Shown here: positions 9,106 to 17,545 of the stretch, piece after piece
Position numbering within the stretch: position 1 is the stretch's first letter
Layout: each line of letters begins with the position of its first letter
Assembly (NCBI GenBank): GCA_902362975.1
Contig: CABIYO010000002.1
Coordinates: 62,001-126,000 of the forward strand
Source of the DNA: Caryophanales bacterium
Lineage (GTDB): Bacteria > Bacillota > Bacilli > Exiguobacteriales > Exiguobacteriaceae
DNA length: 64,000 nucleotides
Direction of reading: 5' to 3'
The notes under the pieces: generated by a model
Told to the model about the DNA's origin: nothing
Database searches by the model: none
The model's input: the letters and a program-made list of their open reading frames with translations, nothing else
Made by a program: the position numbers and the translations under genes

Positions 9106-9444
9106 TCATATTTTCGACTCGGTGGAAACGTCAGAACGTTCAATTCCCGCTGCCCGTTTGATTTCATGAGTTAGCTCAACGGCGGCTTGCTTTAATTCAA
9201 TCGATTCATTCTTCGCATTGACCCCGAACTCTTTTACTTGAGTAACGGATTGATTGACCGCATCCACGTGACCTTTGATTTCATTGACCTGTTGACCAAT
9301 CACATCCGCTCGAATTTTAAAACGTTCCGTCAGACGATTCAAACGACCAAATTCTGGTTTCATTTTGTTTTTGAACAAGAGATAACCATATATCCCAAGT
9401 CCGATTAATGAAAATACGATGATGGAAAAATTAATCCAAATCAT
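9106..9444 (-). CDS. Small membrane protein with coiled coil (DUF948-like)
   Basis: 112 residues: one N-terminal membrane segment (about 3-23) followed by a long amphipathic helix (about 40-95) with spaced V/I/L heptads and many polar residues, as in DUF948-type proteins. No function can be assigned. ATG follows AAGGGGG and overlaps the aroK stop (ATGA), so it is cotranslated with shikimate kinase at the end of the comG-aroK gene string. A terminator follows. Confidence 0.55.
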   Translation of the reverse strand: MIWINFSIIVFSLIGLGIYGYLLFKNKMKPEFGRLNRLTERFKIRADVIGQQVNEIKGHVDAVNQSVTQVKEFGVNAKNESIELKQAAVELTHEIKRAAGIERSDVSTESKI

Positions 9445-9929
9445 ACTTTTTCCCCCTTTATACGGATGATTTGCTTGGCGATGTCTTCAGGAGATTGAGA
9501 TGCATCGATGGATACACACGCTTTTCGATATAATTGATCACGTCGTTGAAACAACGCATGAACATCTTCCCGTCCTCTTTTAACAAGCGGTCGGGCAGAA
9601 TCTTTGATTCGTTCCCAACACATGTCGAACGGAAGATTTAAATGGATCATCGTACCACGCTCTCGCATCCACCATATATTTTCAGAGCGTTCCACCACTC
9701 CGCCACCGGTCAGGATATAGTCAGCAGTGACTTGTTGCAGTACTTTTGATTCAACATCACGAAACGCAGACTCACCATAGTGGTCAAAATATGTAGCGAT
9801 CTCCATTCCAGTCATGGACTCAATGACTAAATCAAGATCGATGACCTCCCCATATTCTTTCAGAAACGAGAATAAGGTAGATTTACCTGTACCCATAAAC
9901 CCCACGATATAAAACGGGGTATCATTCAT
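9441..9929 (-). CDS. aroK: Shikimate kinase
   Basis: Phosphorylates shikimate at the 3-position using ATP. The Walker A loop G-F-M-G-T-G-K-S-T is near the N-terminus, D-L-D follows at the shikimate site, and the G-G-G-V-V motif and the lid R-P-L-V-K are present; 162 residues fits. The first in-frame TTG (9935) is too close to GAGGTG; ATG 9929 is seven bases away. The start lies inside the last codons of comGG, so it is probably cotranscribed with comG, as in Bacillus. Confidence 0.92.
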   Translation of the reverse strand: MNDTPFYIVGFMGTGKSTLFSFLKEYGEVIDLDLVIESMTGMEIATYFDHYGESAFRDVESKVLQQVTADYILTGGGVVERSENIWWMRERGTMIHLNLPFDMCWERIKDSARPLVKRGREDVHALFQRRDQLYRKACVSIDASQSPEDIAKQIIRIKGEKV

Positions 9930-10260
9930 AAACAATCACCTCTTTATGCCGTTCGCCGGATGTTAACACGATGTCCACTTCAGTACGATTCGGTGCAATC
10001 GGACGACACGTCAGAGTTCCCGTCGGTTTATGCAACGTTAACGGTCGTTCAGCGCAACGCTCCTTCGCCAGTAACAAATGCGATTCGAAACGAATTGCTA
10101 AGATTTCCTCCGACAGTCGCCTCGTCGTTCGTTCCACATCAGTATACCAAAATAACGAGGCTCCGAGTAACCAAACAACAATGGTCAAGGTAATGACGAG
10201 AAAGAAGCCTGCTTCATGCACATGACGTGCCGCTCTCTCCTGAACGATGAATCGGTCCAT
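9922..10260 (-). CDS. comGG: Competence pseudopilin ComGG
   Basis: Minor pseudopilin of the transformation pilus. From ATG 10260 the protein has 112 residues with one hydrophobic segment (about 18-37, G-F-F-L-V-I-T-L-T-I-V-V) and a polar C-terminal domain. ComGG sequences diverge strongly and lack a canonical prepilin peptidase site; position after comGF is the main argument. The start is uncertain: the ribosome site is weak (AAGGG, 12 bases away), and the frame is open to 10389. Overlaps comGF by about 76 bases. Confidence 0.65.
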   Translation of the reverse strand: MDRFIVQERAARHVHEAGFFLVITLTIVVWLLGASLFWYTDVERTTRRLSEEILAIRFESHLLLAKERCAERPLTLHKPTGTLTCRPIAPNRTEVDIVLTSGERHKEVIVYE

Positions 10261-10682
10261 GAGATTCGAAAACCCTTTCCGACCGTTTCGACATGATACT
10301 GCTCGATTCCTCTTAAAAAGAGTAAGTTTCCTCCTCCATCTCCGACCATGACCAAATTGCCATTTACTTGTTTGATTGTCCATGACCACCGCTCCTCATC
10401 CGACTTGACGAAATCACCTCGTAACCGCCCTTCGTCAACACGACAGTTCTCGCTATCCATCAGACGGCGCACAATCAGTTGAGGTGTCGTATGATGATTC
10501 CATTTAGGTTGTTCATAAAGATGTTGGCCGAGCGTGAGCAGTTCAACCAAAAGGAAAAGAAATATGGGAAGGATCAGCAAAACGACCGTCATTTCAATCA
10601 TCGTAAAGCCCTTTTCATAATGTCGGTAAACAAAATCCTTTCTCACACACTTGCTCACGCCCTGTTGGTTCAGTGGCTTCAA
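10185..10682 (-). CDS. comGF: Competence pseudopilin ComGF
   Basis: Minor pseudopilin of the DNA uptake machinery. The type IV prepilin signature K-G-F-T-M-I-E-M is followed by a hydrophobic stretch, then a soluble domain; 165 residues from the chosen start. No ATG lies upstream of the signature within a sensible distance; a TTG at 10682 nine bases after AAGGAG is the best start and overlaps comGE by 68 bases. The ATG at 10727 would give a longer leader without a better site. Confidence 0.75.
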   Translation of the reverse strand: MKPLNQQGVSKCVRKDFVYRHYEKGFTMIEMTVVLLILPIFLFLLVELLTLGQHLYEQPKWNHHTTPQLIVRRLMDSENCRVDEGRLRGDFVKSDEERWSWTIKQVNGNLVMVGDGGGNLLFLRGIEQYHVETVGKGFRISWTDSSFRRERHVMCMKQASFSSLP

Positions 10683-10851
10683 GCAGAACCTCTCCTTGTA
10701 ATCGTTCGTAGATGAACAGCGTATCACTCAACCGTTGGATTCGTTCGTTCCCTTGCATGACAAAGGAAGCCAGTATGAAAATCCATCCCATGATGACCGC
10801 AAGACTGACAGTCAGCTCCCATAACGAGAAACCCGATTCATCCACTTTCAC
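10615..10851 (-). CDS. comGE: Competence pseudopilin ComGE
   Basis: 78-residue minor pseudopilin: N-terminal S-G-F-S-L-W-E-L processing motif, hydrophobic helix (about 12-32), short polar domain. Start is GTG seven bases after GGAGGTG. It overlaps comGD by 14 bases. Assigned by the motif and by its place in the ordered comG string. Confidence 0.75.
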   Translation of the reverse strand: MKVDESGFSLWELTVSLAVIMGWIFILASFVMQGNERIQRLSDTLFIYERLQGEVLLEATEPTGREQVCEKGFCLPTL

Positions 10852-11269
10852 GAATAATCACCTCCGGCTCATACGTCCCGATTCGAAATTTGAGCGTCAC
10901 CGATGTCTTTCCACTGACGAATTTCCATTGTCCCGCATAAGAGGCTGTCGCTTGTGAAAAGGTCAACGTGTTGTATGTCGGAAGATATACATCCACCCCA
11001 TCAGGAACATCAACCTCCCTGACGATCTCTCTCCCACACACAATCAGATAAGTTTGTTGTTTCGAAATCCAAATCAATCGCGGCACACAATCTCCCTCTT
11101 CTGAAATATAGGGAAATTGCCCAGCTTCTTGAATATTCGCTACCAATGAATCCGTAAAATTGTAGAGTTCGATTCGTTCGAACGGTCTCGTAATCGGTGC
11201 ACTCATCAATAGTAAGAACGACAATACGAGAAGTACCCATGTCATTTCGACCAAGGTGTAGCCTTTCAT
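10838..11269 (-). CDS. comGD: Competence pseudopilin ComGD
   Basis: 143 residues with a classical type IV prepilin start, M-K-G-Y-T-L-V-E-M, where cleavage after Gly is expected, a hydrophobic helix to about residue 25, and a globular beta-rich C-terminal part. Start overlaps the comGC stop. ComGD is thought to sit in the pseudopilus with ComGC. Confidence 0.85.
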   Translation of the reverse strand: MKGYTLVEMTWVLLVLSFLLLMSAPITRPFERIELYNFTDSLVANIQEAGQFPYISEEGDCVPRLIWISKQQTYLIVCGREIVREVDVPDGVDVYLPTYNTLTFSQATASYAGQWKFVSGKTSVTLKFRIGTYEPEVIIRESG

Positions 11270-11568
11270 TGTTTTTTTAAGGAGCCATCAGTCGGAGAAT
11301 ACCTATAGGTCGATGATTGACAGCTATAAACGAGTGGATCTGCAGCCGATGCGCGCTTAATCACTTCTAACGTTTCAGGATAGGCCTTATGTTCCGCGTA
11401 GTGCAAATTGATTTCAGATTCAACGATTCGAACGCTACCTTCGCAACTCACTTGGTCAGCACGAGATTTCCCGTCCGACAAAGAAGGGACAAGTAACAAG
11501 AGAAGAACTGATATAATAAGCAGTACTGCCGCCATCTCAACTAATGTGAACCCACGCTCTTCCTTCAT
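11266..11568 (-). CDS. comGC: Major competence pseudopilin ComGC
   Basis: Main subunit of the transformation pseudopilus. 100 residues: short leader with E-R-G-F-T-L-V-E-M, cleaved after Gly by the prepilin peptidase ComC; hydrophobic helix; soluble domain with two cysteines (S-C-E-G and Y-S-C-Q) able to form a disulfide. Length and charge pattern are typical. ATGA overlap with comGD. Confidence 0.92.
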   Translation of the reverse strand: MKEERGFTLVEMAAVLLIISVLLLLLVPSLSDGKSRADQVSCEGSVRIVESEINLHYAEHKAYPETLEVIKRASAADPLVYSCQSSTYRYSPTDGSLKKQ

Positions 11569-11583
11569 TTCATCTTTCTCCTT

Positions 11584-12561
11584 TCATAATTGAGCCATAA
11601 TGAGTTTGACCGGTAAATAGAGTGTGTAAAAAAGAACACCGATCATGACACTGAGGATGCCGTATAAAGACGGTTCAATTTTCTCAATCAAACCCCGACT
11701 ATATTGCTCCATCTCTTCGAATACAAGATCGCGATGAAGAGACATCAATTTACCAAGTTCTCCACTCATCGAACCCACACCTAATAAACTCACGACCTCA
11801 TGATCGATAAACGGTTCACACCTCGTCGCCGCTTCAATCCCTTCACCTTCAGACATGCGATAATGAATTCGTTTGGCCATCTCTGCCATTTCTCCCTCTT
11901 CCTCGGCTAGCCGACTGATAATCTGCCTGATATTCGTTTCAGTATGTTGGAGCAAGGACAACTCACTTACAAACACATAGGTCATATAGAGTGTTTTCCC
12001 ACGTCTCCATACGTAAAAAGGGAGCTCTACTCCTCGTCGATGGAATCCATATATGAGAACCGCGATTGCCACGAATATAGAAAACAGCACGGGAAAGAAC
12101 CAATTCGACAATAGAATCGACCCCACGCCGCCATGCGACGAGACATCTACCATCCCCATTAATTTCGGAAAAATGTATAAGGCATAAGTCATGCCTAATG
12201 CAAGTAGGATGAAGAAGATAATCAATGGATAGCGAATTAGCCTCCGCAGCTCCTGCTTTAACCGTTGTCGCATCTCGAGTACCATCGCCACTTGCGACAA
12301 TCCATCCATGAATCGTCCGTTGCGGTCCGCCGTATGTAAAATCTCTTGCATCTGTCGATTCGTAATCAAGATGGAAAATACTTCAGACAAACTCACCCCC
12401 GCTTCTAGACGAATCCTCATCTCTCGAATACAGTCTTTCATTCTTCCCTTCTCATGAAGTTCAAGCGTCTCCATGGTCACTTTCAATGACACACCTCGTG
12501 ATTGCAGACGAAGAAAACGATGAATCAGTCGGATTGATGGGATTATCGGAACGTCGACCAT
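11584..12561 (-). CDS. comGB: Competence pilus membrane platform protein ComGB
   Basis: PilC/GspF-family polytopic membrane protein that anchors the pseudopilus assembly ATPase. Two GspF repeats are visible, each followed by hydrophobic segments (near residues 105-130, 155-180 and 300-322). The C-terminal L-P-V-K-L-I-M-A-Q-L is typical. ATG 12561 follows GGAGGTGA; the frame is open 13 codons further but without a ribosome site. Overlaps the comGA end by 19 bases. 325 residues is normal. Confidence 0.88.
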   Translation of the reverse strand: MVDVPIIPSIRLIHRFLRLQSRGVSLKVTMETLELHEKGRMKDCIREMRIRLEAGVSLSEVFSILITNRQMQEILHTADRNGRFMDGLSQVAMVLEMRQRLKQELRRLIRYPLIIFFILLALGMTYALYIFPKLMGMVDVSSHGGVGSILLSNWFFPVLFSIFVAIAVLIYGFHRRGVELPFYVWRRGKTLYMTYVFVSELSLLQHTETNIRQIISRLAEEEGEMAEMAKRIHYRMSEGEGIEAATRCEPFIDHEVVSLLGVGSMSGELGKLMSLHRDLVFEEMEQYSRGLIEKIEPSLYGILSVMIGVLFYTLYLPVKLIMAQL

Positions 12562-13349
12562 TCGCAAGTCACCTCCTGATTTCGAGTCAGTACACACCAA
12601 TGTCTTTCCACGGTCGCCTTACCAAGAAGTTGCATCAGCCGCTTTTCCCCATCCTGAATCGATGCGGTATGAAAGGTTGTAATCGTCAAATGACCACTGA
12701 GCGCCGCGTCGTATGCGACCATCAATTCTTCATCTGTCCGCACCTCGCCAATCACGATGATATCCGGGTCGGCGCGAAGCGTCTCTTTCAACAAGTGTCG
12801 ATGGCTGAGTCCAGCCTTAGCATTCACTTCCAGCTGAATGACACCATCGACGATTTGTTCAGGAGGATTTTCAATCGTCACAATCCGCTCATGCTTCAGC
12901 TGATTCAACAGGGCATACAGTACCGTCGTCTTGCCTGCTCCGGTAGAACCCCCTACAAAGAAAAGACCATGATGTGATGCCACGACTTTCTGAAATCGTT
13001 CCACATCGTGTGATCGTAACAGATGCTGGAGTTCAAACGTGTCATGGGGAATGCGCCAAGACATTGACGTCTGGGCGAACGACGGGAGAAAGGTCACCCG
13101 GATGACATCCTGATTCAATTCATAGACACCTGATTGTGGAATACGTTGATTGGATTCAGGTAATGAACACCAATATCGCATATGAAGTGTAAGTCGATCA
13201 TACAGCTCGACATCCATCGATTGAAGCACAGCAAGTTTACTAGCAGAACGTACTTGAACCTTTACTTGGTTTGCATCGGGTATAAAATGAAGATCACTCG
13301 CACCGATTTGACGTGCTGCATCTACTAAATCCTCAATGAGTTCCTTCAT
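12543..13349 (-). CDS. comGA: Competence pilus ATPase ComGA, short C-terminus
   Basis: GspE/PilB-type ATPase that powers assembly of the transformation pilus. Walker A G-G-S-T-G-A-G-K-T-T, the Asp box with E-N-P-P-E, Walker B D-P-D-I-I-V-I-G-E-V-R and the His box T-T-F-H-T-A-S are all present. ATG 13349 follows GAGGTGA and gives 268 residues, clearly shorter than the roughly 350 of B. subtilis ComGA; the part after the His box is only about 40 residues. Catalytic motifs are intact, so a functional short form is likely. First gene of comGABCDEFG. No ComK box is evident in the 58-base gap upstream. Confidence 0.88.
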   Translation of the reverse strand: MKELIEDLVDAARQIGASDLHFIPDANQVKVQVRSASKLAVLQSMDVELYDRLTLHMRYWCSLPESNQRIPQSGVYELNQDVIRVTFLPSFAQTSMSWRIPHDTFELQHLLRSHDVERFQKVVASHHGLFFVGGSTGAGKTTVLYALLNQLKHERIVTIENPPEQIVDGVIQLEVNAKAGLSHRHLLKETLRADPDIIVIGEVRTDEELMVAYDAALSGHLTITTFHTASIQDGEKRLMQLLGKATVERHWCVLTRNQEVTCEWSTFR

Positions 13350-13371
13350 ATCGTTCACCTCGATACAAGCA

Positions 13372-13403
13372 TAAAAAAAAGCCCACTGTGTTGAAAGTGG
13401 ACT
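13372..13403 (-). terminator. Terminator of mgsR
   Basis: Stem AAGTCCACT / AGTGGGCTT (minus strand) followed by eight T residues, only about 25 bases before comGA. Confidence 0.75.
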
Positions 13404-13407
13404 TGTT

Positions 13408-13794
13408 TTATGAAACTTGAACTGCTGCAGTGTTGTGGCGACGTGCATATGTTTCGATTGAAACCTTGTCATATCCGACAATCACTTCTTTTCCATCAGT
13501 TAAGATCGGACGCTTCAAAAGCTTTGGGTTTTCGCTCATCAGCTTAAGAAGCTCGCTTAATTTCAAATCCTCCACGTCAACATCAAGTTGCTTGAAGGAC
13601 TGGCTTCGCGTCGCAAGGAGAGAGTCGACTCCTTGCTCACTGATTGCAAGGAGTTGCAACAATTCATCGACTGTTGGTGCATCTCTGAAAATGTGACGCT
13701 CACTCACTTGAAGTTCTTGTTCCTGCAAAAACGCTTTCGTCTTCCGACAAGAAGTACAGCTTGGATACGTGTAAAACATTAGTTTTGATGCCAT
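13408..13794 (-). CDS. mgsR: Spx-family regulator MgsR
   Basis: ArsC/Spx-family protein that binds RNA polymerase alpha and redirects transcription in stress; MgsR is the SigB-linked paralogue of Spx. The redox switch C13-x-x-C16 in Y-P-S-C-T-S-C-R-K is present, with the Spx R-P-I-L motif. The sequence resembles B. subtilis MgsR (YqgZ) more than Spx (E-R-H-I-F-R, A-T-R-S-Q-S-F-K), and the neighbourhood yqgY-yqgX-yqgW supports this. 128 residues; ATG after GGGAGG. It lies directly before comGA. Confidence 0.8.
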   Translation of the reverse strand: MASKLMFYTYPSCTSCRKTKAFLQEQELQVSERHIFRDAPTVDELLQLLAISEQGVDSLLATRSQSFKQLDVDVEDLKLSELLKLMSENPKLLKRPILTDGKEVIVGYDKVSIETYARRHNTAAVQVS

Positions 13795-14045
13795 TTTTAT
13801 GTTCCTCCCTCATTCAACTTTCACTTCGCTCATTTTGTATAATGTTGAGTATACATCTCTATACCCCCAATTGTATATGTTTTGTATAACTTTTTTATAA
13901 TTTTTGTGCAACTTTATTTACCGTTATGATTTCACATATTTTTCACGATTATTTTGCTCAATTATCACGTTTCCATAGCATTTTTTCGAATGTGTTGGTA
14001 AAATAGTGAATGAGAATGGAATAATGCACGTATGGGGGGATTAAC

Positions 14046-14309
14046 ATGGCAAGAATGTTTCGTGTCCTAGGCTTTTGGACTGGACTAGTAGCGGCACTTG
14101 CTTTCGTAGGCGCACTAGGCGGCGACCAAAGTAGTAGTGAACATACTGGCGACTTTATCGTTATGGGACTTGTCTTCTTAGCACAAACGATTTTCTTCGT
14201 CGCTCTTGGTTACTTAAAACTAACTGAAAAAACGTATGTATATGTCTTCGGCGCGTATTTGACAATTTTCTTCGTTGTCTTTACGTATTGGAGCAACTTC
14301 CAAATGTAA
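14046..14309 (+). CDS. yqgY: DUF2626 membrane protein YqgY
   Basis: 87 residues with three hydrophobic segments (about 8-26, 38-58, 66-84). The pattern M-F-R-V-L-G-F-W-T-G and Y-V-F-G-A-Y-L-T-I-F-F is that of DUF2626 (YqgY), unknown function. ATG follows a GGGGGGA site. Located next to mgsR as in B. subtilis, divergent from it. Confidence 0.8.
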   Translation: MARMFRVLGFWTGLVAALAFVGALGGDQSSSEHTGDFIVMGLVFLAQTIFFVALGYLKLTEKTYVYVFGAYLTIFFVVFTYWSNFQM

Positions 14310-14343
14310 AAAAGATTGTCTCGCCGGAGACAATCTTTTTTTA
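14307..14343. terminator. Bidirectional terminator between yqgY and yqgX
   Basis: AAAAAAGATTGTCTC / GAGACAATCTTTTTT with a small GCCG loop. Confidence 0.9.
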
Positions 14344-14958
14344 TGTGAAGAACGGATTTGTCCGCTTTTCTTCTTCTAGTGTCGTCTGAGGACCGTGCCC
14401 CGAGTACAGCGTCGTCTCATCAGGAAGGAGCTGCTTCATCCGATCGATGGATCCCATTAATGTCGACTGGTCTCCACCAAACAGATCTGTTCGTCCGACG
14501 GATTGCTTAAAGATCAAATCGCCACAAAAGGCGATTCTTTCATCATCCATATATAATACGACACTCCCTGGGGAATGACCTGGTGTATGATAGATTCGAA
14601 ATACGATGTTCCCAGTTTCCAATACATCGCCTTCGTATGTTTTTTCTGCCGGTTTCATTGAAGGCATCGGCAAGTTGAACGCAGAAGCGCCATTCTTTTC
14701 GCCATCTGTCAGCCAATCTGCTTCTAAGCGGTGTACATAGACTGGCACCTTGTAACGTTCACGGAGCGCATCAATTCCTCCGATATGATCGAAGTGCGCA
14801 TGAGTTAACAGGACGGCGGATAGTGTACCGAAACGTTCGATTGTGTCGAAGAACCTCGGGTCATCCGTTCCGGGATCAATGACGACGACTGTGCCGTCTT
14901 TTTCAATCACATAGCCGTTCTCTTGCGCCAAGCCAGACGTAATCTTTTTGATTTGCAT
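14341..14958 (-). CDS. yqgX: Metallo-beta-lactamase-fold hydrolase YqgX
   Basis: Glyoxalase II-like zinc hydrolase, 205 residues. The signature T-H-A-H-F-D-H-I-G-G supplies the dinuclear site, with later His in H-T-P-G-H-S-P-G and Y-S-G-H-G, and Asp in F-C-G-D-L-I-F. Substrate unknown; related proteins act on thioesters or persulfides. ATG 14958 is nine bases after AAGGGG; an earlier in-frame ATG touches the ribosome site. Downstream of and divergent from yqgW. Confidence 0.85.
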   Translation of the reverse strand: MQIKKITSGLAQENGYVIEKDGTVVVIDPGTDDPRFFDTIERFGTLSAVLLTHAHFDHIGGIDALRERYKVPVYVHRLEADWLTDGEKNGASAFNLPMPSMKPAEKTYEGDVLETGNIVFRIYHTPGHSPGSVVLYMDDERIAFCGDLIFKQSVGRTDLFGGDQSTLMGSIDRMKQLLPDETTLYSGHGPQTTLEEEKRTNPFFT

Positions 14959-15115
14959 AGGATTCATCCCCTTCTTATTCAAAACAATATTGTGGCAAAA
15001 TTGTTTCGATGTCAACCTTTGCTCGACAGCGACTCTATAATCGGATAAAATAATAATGATATTTCAGTGAAATTTTTATGAATTTCATGACGTATAATTA
15101 AAGGGGGAACTCGTC

Positions 15116-15295
15116 ATGCATTTGTATGAACCGTTCGGATGGATTTCCGTCATCGTCGCGATTGTGGCTATTTGGGGAATGCTTCGTTCATTCCAAAAGC
15201 GCCAATTCTTTCCGCTCGTATTTGCAGGTTTAACTGTACTCGTGTTCGGATTCTTTGGTGTCGCCACGTTGATCTACGGCGGAATTCCAGGTTAA
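15116..15295 (+). CDS. yqgW: DUF2759 small membrane protein YqgW
   Basis: 59-residue protein with two hydrophobic segments (about 8-23 and 31-54) separated by a basic loop (R-S-F-Q-K-R). The C-terminal F-G-F-F-G-V-A-T-L-I-Y is the DUF2759 pattern and the locus matches yqgW of B. subtilis. ATG eight bases after AAGGGGG; TATAAT at 15093-15098 lies at a suitable distance but no good -35 is seen. A terminator follows. Function unknown. Confidence 0.75.
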   Translation: MHLYEPFGWISVIVAIVAIWGMLRSFQKRQFFPLVFAGLTVLVFGFFGVATLIYGGIPG

Positions 15296-15316
15296 TGATT
15301 CGCATACGTAATCATC

Positions 15317-15339
15317 AAGCGACTTCGGTCGCTTTTTTT
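15317..15339 (+). terminator. Terminator of yqgW
   Basis: AAGCGAC-TTCG-GTCGCTT followed by a T-run; UUCG tetraloop. Confidence 0.9.
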
Positions 15340-15370
15340 ATGCCTTTCTATACGTTCCTTCCCTCTACAT

Positions 15371-15405
15371 AAAACGGACCAAATCACTATGTGACTTGGT
15401 CCGTA
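15371..15405 (-). terminator. Terminator of yqgS
   Basis: Stem ACGGACCAARTCAC / GTGAYTTGGTCCGT followed by TTTTAT on the minus strand, just after the gene stop. Confidence 0.75.
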
Positions 15406-15409
15406 CTTA

Positions 15410-17326
15410 TTATTCTTCAGTTTGTTCTTTGAAACGGAGTAAGTCGGAGTAAATCAAATCATCGTTCATTTGCAAGATTTTTTCCGCTTCTTCCGTCATC
15501 GGACCGCATAACGATGTGTCTTCGACCACTTCACCAGAAGTCGCGTTATAACATGTCGACTGTGTCCAAACATATTCATCCGTCACGACCGTTCCGTCAC
15601 GGAAAATCGCACGACTGTTTCGATTTTCAGAGAATAAGTCGTTTCCGAATCCAATCGTATCTGACGTGTCGATTCCAAGTAAGTGCAAGATGGTCGGTTT
15701 CATGTCGACATGACTACCGATCGTCTCATGCACTTCTCCTTCTTTCTGGTCAGGTAAGTGAATGAGAAACGGAACTTGTTGCAACTTTGCCACGTCGAAT
15801 GGTGTCAACTCATCTTTACCGAGTAGCTCTGCCATCGCACTGTTGTGGTTCGTCGAAATACCGTAATGGTCACCGTAGACGACAAAGATTGTATCTTCCC
15901 ACATCCCATTCTCTTTCAACTGGTCGATGAAGAGACCGAGTGCGTAATCTTGATAAGCTAGTGCTTGCGGGAAGTTGTTCAACGTAGTTGAGCTCGTTTC
16001 AAATTTTGGTACAAGCTCATAGTCTTCACTTGGCATCGTGTACGGGAAGTGGTTCGTCAATGTGATGAACTTTGCGTAGTACGGTTCAGGCAATTCTTGA
16101 AGCATTGGAATGGATTGTTCGAAGAAGCTATCATCTAAAAGACCCCATTCTGTCATGTCTTCAGGATTCCCGAGGTCATAACTCTTTTCATCAAAGAATT
16201 GATCGACGCCAATGTTCTTGTACATTTGATCGCGGTTCCAGAACGATTTGTTATTCGCATGGAACACGGCTGAGTAATAATTTTCTTCCTTGACCAACTC
16301 AGGGAGCGCTTGATATTCATTATCGGCGTTCGTAAAGTATACAGCACCACGCGGGAGTCCATATAGTGAGTTATCGAGTGCGAACTCAGCATCAGAAGTC
16401 TTCCCTTGACCGACTGTATGATAGTAGTTCGGCCAGTAGTGAGACTCTTCAATCAGTTTGTTCAAGTTCGGCGTGATGTACTCTCCATTCGGCGCCTTCA
16501 TGTTGTGAGTAAAATTCTGCGCAGATTCGAATGAAACCACGATGACATTTTTCCCTTTATATTTTCCGAATAAATCCGGATTCGGCGCCGCATAGTTTTG
16601 ACGGGTGAATTGTTCAATCGTTGCGAGTTCTGATTCATCCGCCATCGCTTTTTGAGCCGATGTTTTCGTTTGGAGCATGGCATCATACACATGGAAGTTA
16701 AATGTTCCGATGTTTTTCACCAACAGCTCACGGTCAAATGAACGAGTCAACAATTCAGGTCGTTCCGTTTCTGCTAACAAAAGGTTGAACAAGAAGACAG
16801 AGACCGCTACGACGAATGTGACGAGCGCACGTCGATGTGAAGCTGCATTTTCTTTCAAGTTCATTCGCCATAAGATAAACGGAAGGACAAACACGTCACC
16901 AAGAATGATTAAATCTTTCCATTCAAGAAGCGAAGTGAATGATGTCGATAACGTCTCCATGTTCGATGGTTGCATGATGACAGGCATTGTCAAATAATCC
17001 GTGAATTCCCGATAATACACGGCGTCCGCAAACAAGATAAACGATGCAATCGCATAGAGCGTGTAGAGCACCCATTTTTGTTTGTTTCCTTTAAAGAAGA
17101 AATGGAAGGCAAACAAGAATAGTGTCGAACTGATCGGGTTAATCAGTAAGATAAAAGCTTGTGCGGTGTTTTCAATCGGAATGTTGAAGAAAAATTGATA
17201 GACGATATACGTCTTCGTCCAAAGCAATAACGTAAAAATCCAAAATAGACGATATTCTTGAAACGAAGCGCGGACCGTGTCGTTCAGTCTCGTCGATAGC
17301 TTCGAAAAGCGTTGAGATGAATTCAT
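15410..17326 (-). CDS. yqgS: Lipoteichoic acid synthase family protein (YqgS-like)
   Basis: Membrane enzyme that polymerises glycerol phosphate from phosphatidylglycerol. Five N-terminal membrane segments (to about residue 190) precede an extracellular sulfatase-like domain. The catalytic threonine lies in G-Q-G-K-T-S-D-A-E-F, metal ligands in V-V-S-F-E-S and Y-G-D-H-Y-G. A signal peptidase-like A-x-A site occurs near S-A-Q-K-A-M-A, as in LtaS. 638 residues from ATG 17326, which follows GGAGGAGACC; the frame is open 16 codons more. Position near glcK suggests the yqgS orthologue, but it could be this organism's main LtaS. Confidence 0.88.
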   Translation of the reverse strand: MNSSQRFSKLSTRLNDTVRASFQEYRLFWIFTLLLWTKTYIVYQFFFNIPIENTAQAFILLINPISSTLFLFAFHFFFKGNKQKWVLYTLYAIASFILFADAVYYREFTDYLTMPVIMQPSNMETLSTSFTSLLEWKDLIILGDVFVLPFILWRMNLKENAASHRRALVTFVVAVSVFLFNLLLAETERPELLTRSFDRELLVKNIGTFNFHVYDAMLQTKTSAQKAMADESELATIEQFTRQNYAAPNPDLFGKYKGKNVIVVSFESAQNFTHNMKAPNGEYITPNLNKLIEESHYWPNYYHTVGQGKTSDAEFALDNSLYGLPRGAVYFTNADNEYQALPELVKEENYYSAVFHANNKSFWNRDQMYKNIGVDQFFDEKSYDLGNPEDMTEWGLLDDSFFEQSIPMLQELPEPYYAKFITLTNHFPYTMPSEDYELVPKFETSSTTLNNFPQALAYQDYALGLFIDQLKENGMWEDTIFVVYGDHYGISTNHNSAMAELLGKDELTPFDVAKLQQVPFLIHLPDQKEGEVHETIGSHVDMKPTILHLLGIDTSDTIGFGNDLFSENRNSRAIFRDGTVVTDEYVWTQSTCYNATSGEVVEDTSLCGPMTEEAEKILQMNDDLIYSDLLRFKEQTEE

Positions 17327-17511
17327 CTGACGGTCTCCTCCTCTTTTCAGTTTGCGGCATGTTTTAGTTGCCATTCTTTATTTGTTCATTCATTGTACAA
17401 TTCGGATTGAATAGTACACGTCCAGTATCAAGTCCAAATCTTACCCCTTTTTTAATAAAAAATCAACTGTGACGTTACAAATTTTACAATATCCCATACC
17501 CTTTCCCACAT

Positions 17512-17540
17512 AAAAACACGCCTGCAATGTGCAGACGCGT
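17512..17540 (-). terminator. Terminator of glcK
   Basis: Minus strand ACGCGTCTGCA / TGCAGGCGTGT followed by TTTTTA. Confidence 0.8.
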
Positions 17541-17545
17541 CCACT

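Noticed and set aside
12543..12640. Frameshift in the comGA 3' end
   Set aside because: The other frames around the stop encode the comGB start with a strong ribosome site and not a missing ComGA C-terminus, so a natural short form is simpler.
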